DNA of 64,000 nt from Adlercreutzia faecimuris (GCF_022669055.1 NZ_JAJMLW010000002.1:124001-188000), one strand, 5' to 3'; positions 34,927 through 44,325 are shown, counted from the first letter of the stretch. Numbers and translations are program-made. Notes: a model not told the origin generated them from the sequence alone.

Positions 34927-36072
34927 GTGTACATCGACAACCAAGAGAGCCTCGAGGCCTTCGTCGAGCGCGCGCGCAGCTCGTCGGTGCTGGCCATCGA
35001 CACGGAGTTCCTGCGTGAGAAGACCTACTACGCGCGCCTGTGCCTGCTGCAGCTGGCCACCGACGAGGAGGTGGCCATCGTCGACCCCTTCGCCGTCGAC
35101 GACCTCCACGTGCTGGTGCCGCTTCTGTCCGACCCCGGCATCGTCAAGCTGTTCCACGCCGGCGGCCAGGACCTCGAGATCCTCTACCGCGAGGTGGGCA
35201 TGCTGCCCGAGCCCATCTTCGACACCCAGGTGGCCGCGGCGCTCCTCGGCCACACCCAGCAGATCGGCTACGGCGCCCTCGTCCACTCGATCTGCGGCGT
35301 CAACCTGAAGAAGGTGGACTCCTACACCGACTGGTCGCGCCGGCCGCTGTCCGAGTCGCAGCTCGACTACGCGGCCGACGACGTGGCCTACCTGCCGGGC
35401 ATCTACCGCGAGATGTGCGCCATGCTCGACGAGCGCGGGCGGCGTGACTGGCTGGCCCCCGACTTCGCCGAGCTGTCCGACCCGGCCCGCTACGAGGCCG
35501 ACCCGCGCCAGCGCTTCCGCCGCCTCAAGCGCGTGTCGTCCCTGTCGCGTCGCCAGCTCTCGGCCGCCCGCGAGGTGGCGGCCTGGCGCGAGGAGCAGGC
35601 CGCCCGCCGCGACGTGCCGCGCAAGTGGGTCATCACCGACGAGCAGATCGTCGAGGCCTGCAAGCGCGAGGCGCGCACCATCGACGAGCTGTTCATGGTG
35701 CGCGGCATGCGCGAGAAGCTGCCCACCCGCGACGCGCGGGCCGTGGCGGCGCTCGTGGCCCGGGGCCTCGACGCCCCTCAGGACGAGTGGCCCGTGCTCG
35801 ACCGCGCGTCGAAGAGCGAGCCCAACGTGGACGCCCAGCTCGACCTCATGGAGGCGGTGGTGCGCCTGCGCGCGCGGGAGAACGGCATCGCGCTCCAGAC
35901 GCTCGCGAGCCGCGACGACCTGGCGCGGCTGGCCCGCGGCTACCGCGACGACGTGGACGTGCTGCGCGGCTGGCGCCGGTCCATGGTGGGCGAGGAGCTG
36001 CTGGAGCTTCTGGCCGGGCGGCTCGCGCTGCGCCTGGACGGGGCCGAGCTTCGGGTGGAGCCCGTGGCCTAG
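34927..36072 (+). CDS. rnd: Ribonuclease D
   Basis: A 381-residue 3'-5' exoribonuclease of the DEDDy family: Asp25 and Glu27 in LAIDTEFL, Asp in AGGQDLEIL, and Tyr/Asp in LDYAADDVAYL. The HRDC domain(s) follow (about 205-290 and the C-terminal part). It trims stable RNAs such as tRNA 3' ends. GTG start at 34927 with GAGGAAA upstream; TACAAT at 34872-34877 is a likely -10 box. Confidence 0.94.
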   Translation: MYIDNQESLEAFVERARSSSVLAIDTEFLREKTYYARLCLLQLATDEEVAIVDPFAVDDLHVLVPLLSDPGIVKLFHAGGQDLEILYREVGMLPEPIFDTQVAAALLGHTQQIGYGALVHSICGVNLKKVDSYTDWSRRPLSESQLDYAADDVAYLPGIYREMCAMLDERGRRDWLAPDFAELSDPARYEADPRQRFRRLKRVSSLSRRQLSAAREVAAWREEQAARRDVPRKWVITDEQIVEACKREARTIDELFMVRGMREKLPTRDARAVAALVARGLDAPQDEWPVLDRASKSEPNVDAQLDLMEAVVRLRARENGIALQTLASRDDLARLARGYRDDVDVLRGWRRSMVGEELLELLAGRLALRLDGAELRVEPVA

Positions 36073-36238
36073 GGCTCCGGCGGGCCCCGGCGCGCGCCGC
36101 GCCGTTCGCCTGGCGCCTCCCACGCCCGTCGGCGGGCGCACCCGATGCGCGCCGCCCCTCGCGCGCCGCGCCCCGGCGCCAAGTTACGTAGGTTTGACGC
36201 TCTTCGCCCCGCGGGGGCGGGGGCGTACGTCTGTTGGC

Positions 36239-36244
36239 TATAAT
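36239..36244 (+). promoter_or_regulatory. -10 box of the membrane zinc protease gene
   Basis: Consensus TATAAT 45 bp before the ATG at 36289; no good -35 box. The 216-bp gap before the gene holds a G+C-rich hairpin but nothing else recognisable. Confidence 0.55.
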
Positions 36245-36288
36245 GGCCCGCAAGCAAGAGACACGCCCCCGAAGGAGTGATGGAACCC

Positions 36289-36951
36289 ATGAACATGAGC
36301 TACCTCATGCTGGTCGCGGTGACCCTGGTCATCGGCCTGGGCGCCCAGTGGTACGTGAACAGCCAGCTCAAGAAGTACACCCACGTCGCCATCGGCAACG
36401 GGATGACCGGCGCCGAGTGCGCCCGGCGGATGCTGGCCTACTACGGCATCCACGACGTGCAGGTGTTCCGCGGCGGCCCGGGGCAGGACTACTTCGACCC
36501 GCGCAGCAACTCGGTGACGCTGTCGCCGGAGGCCTTCGACGGGCGCTCCATCACGGCGACGGCCACGGCCTGCCACGAGGTGGGCCACGCCTGCCAGTAC
36601 GCCCAGGACTACGCCCCCATGAAGATCCGCGGCGCCATCGTGCCGGCGGTGAACCTGGCCTCCAACGCCTGGATCTTCGTCCTCATGCTCGGCATCGTCC
36701 TGGTCAGCAACAACCTCATCCTGGCGGCCATCGTCATGTACGCGGTGGTGGTGCTCTTCCAGCTGGTCACGCTGCCGGTCGAGTTCAACGCGTCGCGGCG
36801 CGCCATGGTCTACATGGGCGAGATCGGCCTGCCCGCCCAGGAGCAGTCCGGCGCCTGGAGCGTGCTGCGCGCCTGCGCCCTCACCTACGTGGCGGCGGCG
36901 CTCACCTCGGTGCTGCAGCTGCTCTGGCTGCTCAACCAGCGCCAGGACTAG
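36289..36951 (+). CDS. Membrane zinc metallopeptidase (YugP family)
   Basis: A 220-residue membrane protein with N-terminal helix (about 4-20), the zinc site HEVGHACQYA (HExxH), then three more helices (about 110-155, 190-212). YugP-type neutral zinc proteases are widespread in Gram-positives with unknown substrates. ATG at 36289 is favoured; GAAGGAG lies 11 nt before it, while GTG/ATG codons at 36277 and 36280 sit on the ribosome-binding site itself. xseA begins 4 bp downstream, so it may share the transcript. Confidence 0.88.
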   Translation: MNMSYLMLVAVTLVIGLGAQWYVNSQLKKYTHVAIGNGMTGAECARRMLAYYGIHDVQVFRGGPGQDYFDPRSNSVTLSPEAFDGRSITATATACHEVGHACQYAQDYAPMKIRGAIVPAVNLASNAWIFVLMLGIVLVSNNLILAAIVMYAVVVLFQLVTLPVEFNASRRAMVYMGEIGLPAQEQSGAWSVLRACALTYVAAALTSVLQLLWLLNQRQD

Positions 36952-36955
36952 GCCC

Positions 36956-38407
36956 GTGGCCGGCAGGGCCCCCGAGGCGCGGGGGGAGGACGCGGGCGCG
37001 CTGTCGGTGTCGGCGGCCATGGCGCTCGCGAAGGGCGCGCTCGAGGGCGTGACCGTGCGGCTGGTGGGCGAGGTGTCGGAGGTGTCGGCCAAGCCCGGCT
37101 ACAAGGCCGTCTACTTCACTGTCAAGGACACAGCGGCGTCGCTGCCGTGCATGATGTGGAACAACCGCTACCAGGCCTCGGGCGTCACGCTGCGCGTGGG
37201 CGCGCTCGTGGAGCTCACGGGCCGCTTCACCCTGTACGCGGCCAAGGGCCGCATGAACTTCGACGTCTTCTCGGTGGCGCTCGCCGGCGAGGGCAACCTG
37301 CGCATGCAGGTGGCCGACCGGGCGCGCCGCCTGGCCGCCGAGGGGCTCACCGACGCGGCGCGCAAGCGGTCGGTTCCGGAGTTTCCCCAGGTCATCGGCT
37401 TGGTAACCTCGCCGCGTGGCGCGGCCGTCCACGACGTGCTGCGCACCCTGCGCCGCCGCTGGCCCGCGGCGCGGGTGGTGCTCTCCGGCGTGCCGGTGGA
37501 GGGCCCGGGCGCGCCCGCGGCCCTCGTCGAGGGCATGCAGCGGGCCGTCATGGCCGGCGCCGAGGTGGTGCTGCTCGTCCGCGGCGGCGGCAGCTTCGAG
37601 GACCTCATGCCCTTCAACGACGAGGGGCTCGCCCGGGCCATCGCCGCCATGCCCGTGCCCGTGGTGACCGGCATCGGCCACGAGCCGGACAACTCCATCG
37701 CCGACATGGTGGCCGACGTGCGCGCCTCCAACCCTACCGGCGCCGCCTCGGCGGCGAGCCCCGACGCCGCCGCGCTCGCCGCCGCGCTCGACGCGCGCGG
37801 CCGGGCCCTGGCCGACGCGGTGCGCCGCCGCCTCGAGCGCACGCGCCTCGCCCTCGACCGCATGGCCATGCGGCCGCTGTTCAGCGAGCCGGAGCGCCTC
37901 CTGGCCGCCGACGCCCAGGCCCTCGACGACCTGGCGGGGCGCCTGGCCGCGGCGCTGCCCGACGCGCTCGCCGCCGACGGCGCGCGCCTGGCCGACCTGC
38001 GCGCCGCGCTCGCCCGCTCGCTGCCGCAGCTCACGGCGCCCCAGGCCCGCCGCGCCGATGACGCGCGCGCGGCCCTCGCGCGCCTGGGCCCCGCCCTCGC
38101 CGCGCGCCCCGCCGCGCGCGCCGAGGCCCTGCGCGGGCGCCTCGCCTACCAGGGCGAGGTGTTCGGGCGCCGGTTCCGCACCGAGGTGGCGCTCGCCGCC
38201 GCCCGGCTGGACGACCTCTCGCCGCTCGCCGTGCTCGCCCGCGGCTACGCCATCGCCCGCGGCCCGGACGGCGCCGTGGTGCGCTCGGTCGCCCAGGCGT
38301 CCGCCGGCGACGCGCTCACCGTCGCCGTGGCGGACGGCGAGCTGGACTGCACCGTCCGCGCCGCCCGCAGGATAGAGACCGCCATCGAACCATGGAAGGA
38401 AGCCTAG
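36956..38407 (+). CDS. xseA: Exodeoxyribonuclease VII large subunit
   Basis: A 483-residue subunit of the single-strand DNA exonuclease. N-terminal OB fold (about 15-110, VRLVGEVSEVSAKPGYKAVYFTVKD), the catalytic core (GLVTSPRGAAVHD, LVRGGGSFEDLMPFNDE, PVVTGIGHEPDNSIADMVAD) and a long coiled coil (about 260-420) before the conserved C-terminal LARGYAI. GTG start, 4 bp after the protease gene. The small subunit gene follows without a gap. Confidence 0.96.
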   Translation: MAGRAPEARGEDAGALSVSAAMALAKGALEGVTVRLVGEVSEVSAKPGYKAVYFTVKDTAASLPCMMWNNRYQASGVTLRVGALVELTGRFTLYAAKGRMNFDVFSVALAGEGNLRMQVADRARRLAAEGLTDAARKRSVPEFPQVIGLVTSPRGAAVHDVLRTLRRRWPAARVVLSGVPVEGPGAPAALVEGMQRAVMAGAEVVLLVRGGGSFEDLMPFNDEGLARAIAAMPVPVVTGIGHEPDNSIADMVADVRASNPTGAASAASPDAAALAAALDARGRALADAVRRRLERTRLALDRMAMRPLFSEPERLLAADAQALDDLAGRLAAALPDALAADGARLADLRAALARSLPQLTAPQARRADDARAALARLGPALAARPAARAEALRGRLAYQGEVFGRRFRTEVALAAARLDDLSPLAVLARGYAIARGPDGAVVRSVAQASAGDALTVAVADGELDCTVRAARRIETAIEPWKEA

Positions 38408-38665
38408 ATGAGCGATACCCCGAGACCCGTCGACGAGCTCACGTTCCGCGAGGCCATGTCCGAGCTGGAGGGCATCGTCGGCGTGCTGGAGAGCAACACC
38501 CTCGAGCTGGAGGACAGCCTCGTCAGCTACGAGCGGGGCGTGGCCCTGCTCGCGTCGCTGCAGCGCAGGCTCGACGCCGCCGAGCAGCAGGTGGACGTGC
38601 TGATGGGCGAGCTGGTGGCCGCCCCGGACGACGACGTCCAGGACACCACCCTCACCAAGGCCTAG
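38408..38665 (+). CDS. xseB: Exodeoxyribonuclease VII small subunit
   Basis: An 85-residue helical hairpin protein with the family pattern LTFREAMSELEGIVGVLESN, LEDSLVSYERGVALL and LDAAEQQV. Several copies wrap the XseA coiled coil. Start codon directly abuts the xseA stop. Confidence 0.96.
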   Translation: MSDTPRPVDELTFREAMSELEGIVGVLESNTLELEDSLVSYERGVALLASLQRRLDAAEQQVDVLMGELVAAPDDDVQDTTLTKA

Positions 38666-38681
38666 GAGAAGGAGAGAAGCC

Positions 38682-39038
38682 ATGCGAAGGGACGACTGCG
38701 TGTTCTGCAAGATCGCCGCGGGTGAGATCCCCGCGACGAAGGTCTACGAGGACGAGTCCGTGCTCGCCTTCGAGGATCTGAGCCCGATGATGCCGGTGCA
38801 CACCCTCATCATCCCCAAGGACCACTACGACAGCATCGCCGACGGCGTGCCCGAGGACGTGCTGGGGCACGTGTTCGCCACGGTGGGCGAGGTGGCGCGT
38901 CTGAAGGGCGTCGATGAGGGCGGCTTCCGCGTGGTGGTGAACACCGGCGACGACGCCTGCCAGTCGGTCCACCACCTCCACGTCCACGTGCTCGGCGGCG
39001 GCCAGATGAACGACGGGAGCCCGGCCCTGGCCGACTAG
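38682..39038 (+). CDS. HIT-family nucleotide hydrolase (HINT/PKCI type)
   Basis: A 118-residue protein. CVFCKIAAGEIPATKVYED at the N-terminus and the histidine triad HHLHVHVLGGGQM at the C-terminus identify the HINT group, which hydrolyses phosphoramidates of AMP. The ATG has AGGAGAAGGAG upstream and follows xseB by 16 bp. Confidence 0.95.
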   Translation: MRRDDCVFCKIAAGEIPATKVYEDESVLAFEDLSPMMPVHTLIIPKDHYDSIADGVPEDVLGHVFATVGEVARLKGVDEGGFRVVVNTGDDACQSVHHLHVHVLGGGQMNDGSPALAD

Positions 39039-39115
39039 CCCCGCCCCGCCTCGCCACGGGCGCCCCGCTTGCCGAAAGGGGGCGTCCCGCGGCGGCGCGG
39101 CGCCGGCCGCTCCCC

Positions 39116-39121
39116 CTAGAA
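39116..39121 (+). promoter_or_regulatory. Candidate -10 box of ackA
   Basis: TAGAAT 37 bp upstream of the TTG start; a second weaker TACACT lies at 39132-39137. No clear -35 box. Confidence 0.45.
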
Positions 39122-39158
39122 TTTCCCCTCGTACACTCGATTCAAAGGGGGCAGGTCG

Positions 39159-40400
39159 TTGAACGTACTCGTCATCAATGCAGGATCTTCGTCTCTCAAG
39201 TACCAGCTCGTGAACGTCGAGACCCAGCAGGTCCTCGCCAAGGGCATCTGCGAGCGCGTGGGCTCGGCCGAGGCCTTCCACAAGCACGGCATCGATGACA
39301 ACGAGGTGGTCATCGACGCGAAGATGGCCGACCACACCGACGCCATGGCCCTCGTGCTGGAGTCGCTCACCTCCGGCCCCACCAAGGCCATCGACTCCCT
39401 CGACGAGATCGACGCCGTCGGCCACCGCATCGTGCAGGGCGGCAAGTACTTCGATCGCTCCGTCCTCATCGACGATGACGTCATCGCCAAGATCGACGAG
39501 CTGGCCGAGCTGGCCCCGCTCCACAACAAGGCCGCCCTCATGGGCATCAATGCCTGCCTCGCCGAGCTGCCGGGCAAGCCCATGGTGGCCGTGTTCGACA
39601 CCTCGTTCTTCCACACCATGCCGCCGAAGGCCTACATGTACCCGCTGCCCTACGAGCTCTACGAGAAGTACGGCATCCGCAAGTATGGGGCCCACGGCAC
39701 CTCGCACCGCTACATCGCCGAGCGCGCCGCCGCCTTCCTCGACGAGCCGCTCGCCGACCTCAAGCTCATCACGTGCCACCTGGGCAACGGCTGCTCGATG
39801 TCGGCCATCGACCACGGCGTGGCGGTGGACACCTCCATGGGCCTCACCCCGCTCGACGGCCTCATGATGGGCACGCGCTGCGGCGCCGTCGACCCGGCCA
39901 TCGTGCCGTTCATCATGGAGCACGAGGGGCTCACCACCCAGGAGGTCAACGACCTCATGAACAAGCAGAGCGGCCTTCTGGGCATCTCCGGCATCTCCAA
40001 CGACCTGCGCAGCGTGCGCGACGCCTCCGAGGCGGGCAACGAGCGCGCCCAGCTGGCCTACGACATGTACTCCAACTCCGTGAAGAAGTACATCGGCCAG
40101 TACATCGCCGTCATGGGCGGCGTGGACGCCATCGTGCTGACGGCGGGCGTGGGGGAGAACTGCGAGAAGATGCGCCGCATGATCTTCGCCGGCCTCCAGC
40201 CCCTCGGCATCGTGCTCGACCTGGAGAAGAACAAGGCCCGCGGCTTCGAGCGCGAGATATCGGCGGACTCCTCCCAGGTGCGCATCGTCGTCATCCCCAC
40301 CAACGAGGAGCTCATGATCGCCCGCGACACCTTCTACATCATCCAGGAGCGCCAGACGGCCGAGGCCGCCGGCGTCGACATCCACACTGAGATGCTCTAG
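39159..40400 (+). CDS. ackA: Acetate kinase
   Basis: A 413-residue ASKHA-fold kinase making ATP from acetyl phosphate. VLVINAGSSSLKYQL at the start (Asn, Ser/Thr loop), VGHRIVQGG, the catalytic FDTSFFHTMP, GAHGTSHRYI and the DTSMGLTPLDG loop. TTG start at 39159 fits the conserved beginning, with AAAGGGGG upstream. Unusually, the partner gene pta is not in the same operon but faces it. Confidence 0.97.
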   Translation: MNVLVINAGSSSLKYQLVNVETQQVLAKGICERVGSAEAFHKHGIDDNEVVIDAKMADHTDAMALVLESLTSGPTKAIDSLDEIDAVGHRIVQGGKYFDRSVLIDDDVIAKIDELAELAPLHNKAALMGINACLAELPGKPMVAVFDTSFFHTMPPKAYMYPLPYELYEKYGIRKYGAHGTSHRYIAERAAAFLDEPLADLKLITCHLGNGCSMSAIDHGVAVDTSMGLTPLDGLMMGTRCGAVDPAIVPFIMEHEGLTTQEVNDLMNKQSGLLGISGISNDLRSVRDASEAGNERAQLAYDMYSNSVKKYIGQYIAVMGGVDAIVLTAGVGENCEKMRRMIFAGLQPLGIVLDLEKNKARGFEREISADSSQVRIVVIPTNEELMIARDTFYIIQERQTAEAAGVDIHTEML

Positions 40401-40425
40401 CTCCCGCACCGGGGGAATCAGCGAG

Positions 40426-40459
40426 GGGCCCGGCACGTGGCGTGCCGGGCCCTTTTTTT
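40426..40459 (+). terminator. Terminator of ackA
   Basis: Perfect 12-bp stem (40426-40437 with 40441-40452, loop TGG) followed by seven T. Confidence 0.92.
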
Positions 40460-40556
40460 GGAGTAGGTGCCGCACTGGCGTGGCTCGTCACCGGGGATCC
40501 TCCTCGGCGGCGCCGCTAGCGCCCGGCAGCGGCGTTGCCGACACCGCGAGAGGCGA

Positions 40557-40716
40557 TTCATATCCATTTCGTCGAGTTTTCCGAGGCTCGCAGCCCCTTT
40601 CGGCGGCTCTGCGAGGGCCCATGGCCGTCTTGGGAAAATCTGACCTGGGGAAACGGCGGCGTCGCTGCTGCGCGCTACTCGATATGCCTCAGAAAACTCA
40701 ACGAAATGGATATGAA
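40557..40716. repeat. Inverted-repeat element E3
   Basis: Inverted arms of 30 nt (40557-40586 and 40687-40716) with two mismatches enclose a 100-nt centre. The arm includes CATATCCATTTCGT. The centre has a CTCGCAG/CTGCGAG hairpin and the core GACCTGGGGAAACGG at 40642-40656. It sits between the ends of ackA and pta, flanked on each side by almost the same G+C-rich hairpin. Same family as E1, E2 and E4. Confidence 0.85.
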
Positions 40717-40741
40717 AGGCACTTTCTGCTGCAGCGTGACG

Positions 40742-40778
40742 CGGAGGGGCCCGGCACGTCATGTGCCGGGCCCCTCCG
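40742..40778. terminator. Hairpin between E3 and pta
   Basis: A 16-bp perfect stem with a 5-nt loop (arms 40742-40757 and 40763-40778). Its core repeats the ackA terminator stem (GGGGCCCGGCAC and its complement) but no T run follows on either strand, so it is a weak terminator for pta at best. Confidence 0.5.
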
Positions 40779-40818
40779 GTTCTCGGCGCGTGCCCCGCGG
40801 AGGGCGCGCGACGGCCCC

Positions 40819-41811
40819 TTAGGCCTCGCGGGCCTGGGCCTGGACGCAGGTGATGGCGATGACGCCCACGATGTCGGCGGCGGAGCAGCCGCGGGACAGG
40901 TCGTTCACCGGGGCGGCGATGCCCTGGGTGATGGGGCCGTAGGCCTCGGCCCTGGCCAGGCGCTGCACGAGCTTATAGCCGATGTTGCCGGCGTCGAGGT
41001 CGGGGAACACGAGCACGTTGGCGCGCCCGGCCACCGGCGAGTCCGGCGCCTTCGACGCGCCCACCTCGGGCACGATGGCGGCGTCGAGCTGCAGCTCGCC
41101 GTCGAGGGCGAGCCCCGGCGCCAGCTCGCGCGCGAGCGCCGTGGCCTCGACCACCTTGGCCGCGTCGTCGTTTCTGGCCGACCCGTGGGAGGAGTGCGAC
41201 AGCAGCGCCACGGCCGGCTCGGTGCCGATGAGGGTCTGCCAGCTTCGGGCCGAGTTCACGGCGATGTGCGCCAGGCGCTCGGCGTCGGGCTGCACCTCCA
41301 GCCCGCAGTCGGAGAAGATGAACGTGCCGTCCTGGCCCAGGTCGCAGTCGGGCACCACCATGACGAAGAACGAGCTCACCAGCTTCACGCCCGGGGCGGT
41401 CTTGAGGATCTGCAGGCACGGGCGCAGCACGTCGCCGGTGGCGTGGCAGGCGCCGGCGACCATGCCGTCGGCCCGCCCGGTCTTCACCATCATGACGCCG
41501 AAGTACAGCACGTCGTCCATGAGGGCCATCGCCTGCTCGGGGGTCATCCCCTTGGCGCGGCGCAGCTCGCAGAGCTCGGCGGCCAAAGGCTCGCGCAGCT
41601 CGGAGGCCCGCGGGTCGATCACCTGGGCGCCGGCGAGGTCGTAGCCGGAGGCGGCGATGGCGTCGGCGTCGCCCAGGATGATGAGGTCGGCCACGTCGCG
41701 GGCGAGGATCTCGCTGGCGGCCTCGAGGGTGCGCGCGTCGTCGCCCTCGGGCAGCACGATGACCTTGCGGTCGGCCCGGGCGCGCTCGATCATGGATTCC
41801 AGGAACGTCAT
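40819..41811 (-). CDS. pta: Phosphate acetyltransferase
   Basis: A 330-residue short-type Pta converting acetyl-CoA and phosphate to acetyl phosphate. Features: VIVLPEGDDARTLEAA, MVKTGRADGMVAGACHATGDVLRP, FFVMVVPD, FSDCGLEVQPDAERLA and the end GIAAPVNDLSRGCSAADIVGVIAIT. ATG at 41811 with GAAAGGAC upstream and TACACT (41849-41844, minus strand) as -10 box. Convergent with ackA; together they form the acetate-producing ATP step. Confidence 0.96.
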   Translation of the reverse strand: MTFLESMIERARADRKVIVLPEGDDARTLEAASEILARDVADLIILGDADAIAASGYDLAGAQVIDPRASELREPLAAELCELRRAKGMTPEQAMALMDDVLYFGVMMVKTGRADGMVAGACHATGDVLRPCLQILKTAPGVKLVSSFFVMVVPDCDLGQDGTFIFSDCGLEVQPDAERLAHIAVNSARSWQTLIGTEPAVALLSHSSHGSARNDDAAKVVEATALARELAPGLALDGELQLDAAIVPEVGASKAPDSPVAGRANVLVFPDLDAGNIGYKLVQRLARAEAYGPITQGIAAPVNDLSRGCSAADIVGVIAITCVQAQAREA

Positions 41812-41934
41812 GGTCAGGTCCTTTCTCGCGGTCAGCTCGCCCCAGTGTAGCGGCCCCGGGCGCGCGGGCGGGCGCCTATTCGGCGGTTTGTATGGTTTGC
41901 CTGGGGTTTATGCCGTCCGGGCGCGCGCACCCGC

Positions 41935-41940
41935 TAGAAT
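41935..41940 (+). promoter_or_regulatory. Candidate -10 box of glf
   Basis: TAGAAT 71 bp before the glf ATG in the 200-bp divergent gap with pta; no good -35 box. Confidence 0.45.
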
Positions 41941-42011
41941 AGGTGGGGTTTTGCCCTGCAAGCGCATGACGCCCGCCGCGCGGGACGTCCACGAGAGAGG
42001 ACTCGAACGCC

Positions 42012-43253
42012 ATGGGAGTGCAGTACTCCGCCTTCAAGGACATCGACATCAACGACTTCGACGCGGTGGTCGTGGGCAGCGGCTTCGCCGGCTCCGTCAC
42101 CGCCCGCCAGCTGGCCGAGCGCGCCGGCATGCGCGTGCTCATCATAGAGAAGCGCCCCCACATCGGCGGCAACATGTACGACGAGAAGGACGAGGCCGGC
42201 ATCCTCGTCCACCGTTACGGCCCGCACATCTTCCACACCAACGATCAGCGCGCCTTCAACTACCTGCGCCAGTTCAGCGGCTGGCGCGCCTACCAGCACC
42301 ACGTGCTGGCCGACTGGTTCGGCACCTACCTGCCCGTGCCGTTCAACAAGAACTCCATGGAGATCGCCTTCGGCGAGGAGCGGGCGGCCCACCTCAACCA
42401 GAAGCTGGTGGACACTTTCGGCGACGAGCGCAAGGTGACCATCAACGCCCTGCGCGAGCAGGACGACCCGGAGCTGGCCGAGATCGCCGACTTCGTCTAC
42501 AAGAACGTCTTCCTCTTCTACACCCAGAAGCAGTGGGGCCTCACGCCGGAGGAGGTCGACCCGTCGGTCACCGCCCGCGTGCCCGTGTTCATCTCCCGCG
42601 ACGACCGCTACTTCCAGGACGCCTACCAGGGCATGCCGATGGAGGGCTACACGGCGCTGTTCGAGAACATGCTCGACTTCCCGGGCATCGAGGTGTGCCT
42701 GAACACCGAGGCCGAGTCGGTCTTCGAGCTGGAGTTCGCCGACGACGCCGAGGACGCGCCCCTCACGGCCATCAAGCTGCACGGGGTGCCCTTCGAGGGC
42801 CCCATCGTCTACACCGGCCCGCTCGACGAGCTGTTCCTGGCCCGCTTCGGCCGCCTGCCCTACCGCAGCCTCGACTTCGTCTACGAGACCTACGACGAGG
42901 AGTACAAGCTGCCCTGCGGCACCGTCAACTTCACGGTGACCGAGGACTACACCCGCATCACGGAGTTCAAGCACCTGACCGGCCAGAAGTCCGACAAGAC
43001 CACCATCATGAAGGAGTACTCGCGGGCCTACGAGAACCCCGAGGAGCAGATCCCCTACTACGCCATCATCAACCCGGCCAACCACGCGCACTACGAGCGC
43101 TACCGCAAGCTGACCGAGGCGCTGCCCAACTTCCACCCGCTGGGGCGTTTGGCCGAGTACCGCTACTACAACATGGACAACATCGTGGGCCTGGCCCTCG
43201 ACCTGTCCGACAAGCTGATCGCCGAGGCGACGGCCGCCGAGGGAGCGGAGTAG
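42012..43253 (+). CDS. glf: UDP-galactopyranose mutase
   Basis: A 413-residue FAD enzyme converting UDP-galactopyranose to UDP-galactofuranose for surface glycans. FAD-binding GSGFAG (22-27) and EKRPHIGGNMYDE, YGPHIFHTN, FLFYTQKQWG, the substrate arginine segment RVPVFISRDDRYFQD, and the C-terminal LAEYRYYNMDNIV. ATG with GAGAGAGGA upstream. A glycosyltransferase follows 6 bp later. Confidence 0.97.
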   Translation: MGVQYSAFKDIDINDFDAVVVGSGFAGSVTARQLAERAGMRVLIIEKRPHIGGNMYDEKDEAGILVHRYGPHIFHTNDQRAFNYLRQFSGWRAYQHHVLADWFGTYLPVPFNKNSMEIAFGEERAAHLNQKLVDTFGDERKVTINALREQDDPELAEIADFVYKNVFLFYTQKQWGLTPEEVDPSVTARVPVFISRDDRYFQDAYQGMPMEGYTALFENMLDFPGIEVCLNTEAESVFELEFADDAEDAPLTAIKLHGVPFEGPIVYTGPLDELFLARFGRLPYRSLDFVYETYDEEYKLPCGTVNFTVTEDYTRITEFKHLTGQKSDKTTIMKEYSRAYENPEEQIPYYAIINPANHAHYERYRKLTEALPNFHPLGRLAEYRYYNMDNIVGLALDLSDKLIAEATAAEGAE

Positions 43254-43259
43254 GGCCCC

Positions 43260-44279
43260 ATGAAGACCGTCAGCTTCGCCGTCCCCTGCTACAACTCGGC
43301 CGACTACATGGACAAGTGCATCGCCTCGCTCGTCGCCCTCGGCGACGACATCGAGGTGATCATCGTCGACGACGGCTCGACCAAGGACGACACCCCCGCC
43401 AAGGCCGACGAGTGGGCCGCGCGCCATCCCGGCATCGTGCGGGCCGTCCACCAGGAGAACGGCGGCCACGGCGCCGCCGTGAACGCGGGCCTGGCCGCCG
43501 CGGCGGGCCGCTACTTCAAGGTGGTCGACTCCGACGACTGGCTCGACGAGCGCGCCATGGAGCCCATCATGCGCTACCTGCGCCGCCAGGCCGAGCTCAA
43601 GGAGCCCACCGACCTGGTCATCGCCAACTACGTCTACGAGAAGGTGCACGAGGGCGCGCGCACCGTCATGCACTACAAGAGCGTCTTCCCCGAGGGCCGC
43701 GAGTTCGGCTGGGCCGACGTGGGGCGCTTCGGGCCGAGCCAGTACCTGCTCATGCACTCGGTCATCTACCGCACCGAGCTTCTGCGCGACATGGGGCTCG
43801 AGCTGCCTCGCCACTGCTTCTACGTCGACAACATCTTCGTCTACGAGCCGCTGCCGCACGTGCGCACCATGCGCTACTTCGACGAGGACATGTACCGCTA
43901 CTTCATCGGCCGCGAGGACCAGTCGGTCAACGAGTCGGTGATGATGGGCCGCATCGACCAGCACTTGCGCGTGACGCGCCAGATGATCGACTCGGTGGAC
44001 GTGATGGCGGTCGAGGAGCGCCACCTGCGCCACTACCTGCGCAACTACCTGTCCATGATGATGTGCATCTGCTCGGTGTTCCTGCGCATGCGCAACACCC
44101 CCGAGGACGAGGAGAAGCTGGCCGGCATCTGGGCCTACCTGAAGGCCGCCGACCCGGCGCTCTACTCGCGGGTGCGCGCCAACGCCCTCAACGTGGGGAC
44201 GAACCTGCCCACCGAGCTGGGCCGCCGCGTGGGCCTGGGCGGCTACCACCTGGCCCAGAAGCTCTTCAAGTTCAACTAG
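43260..44279 (+). CDS. Family 2 glycosyltransferase
   Basis: A 339-residue GT-A enzyme. SFAVPCYNSADYMDKCIASL, the nucleotide-binding IIVDDGSTKDD, NGGHGAAVNAGL and the metal DxD motif VDSDDWLD (Asp90-Asp93) are typical. There is no membrane segment, so it acts on the cytoplasmic side. Its place right behind glf suggests transfer of galactofuranose or a neighbouring sugar, but the acceptor is unknown. Confidence 0.92.
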   Translation: MKTVSFAVPCYNSADYMDKCIASLVALGDDIEVIIVDDGSTKDDTPAKADEWAARHPGIVRAVHQENGGHGAAVNAGLAAAAGRYFKVVDSDDWLDERAMEPIMRYLRRQAELKEPTDLVIANYVYEKVHEGARTVMHYKSVFPEGREFGWADVGRFGPSQYLLMHSVIYRTELLRDMGLELPRHCFYVDNIFVYEPLPHVRTMRYFDEDMYRYFIGREDQSVNESVMMGRIDQHLRVTRQMIDSVDVMAVEERHLRHYLRNYLSMMMCICSVFLRMRNTPEDEEKLAGIWAYLKAADPALYSRVRANALNVGTNLPTELGRRVGLGGYHLAQKLFKFN

Positions 44280-44294
44280 GCGCCTCCTGGCATG

Positions 44295-44325
44295 CGAGGG
44301 CCCCGGTCGTTGGCCGGGGCCCTCG
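44295..44325 (+). terminator. Hairpin after the glycosyltransferase gene
   Basis: Perfect 12-bp stem (44295-44306 with 44314-44325); only scattered T follow, so termination strength is uncertain. Confidence 0.55.
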
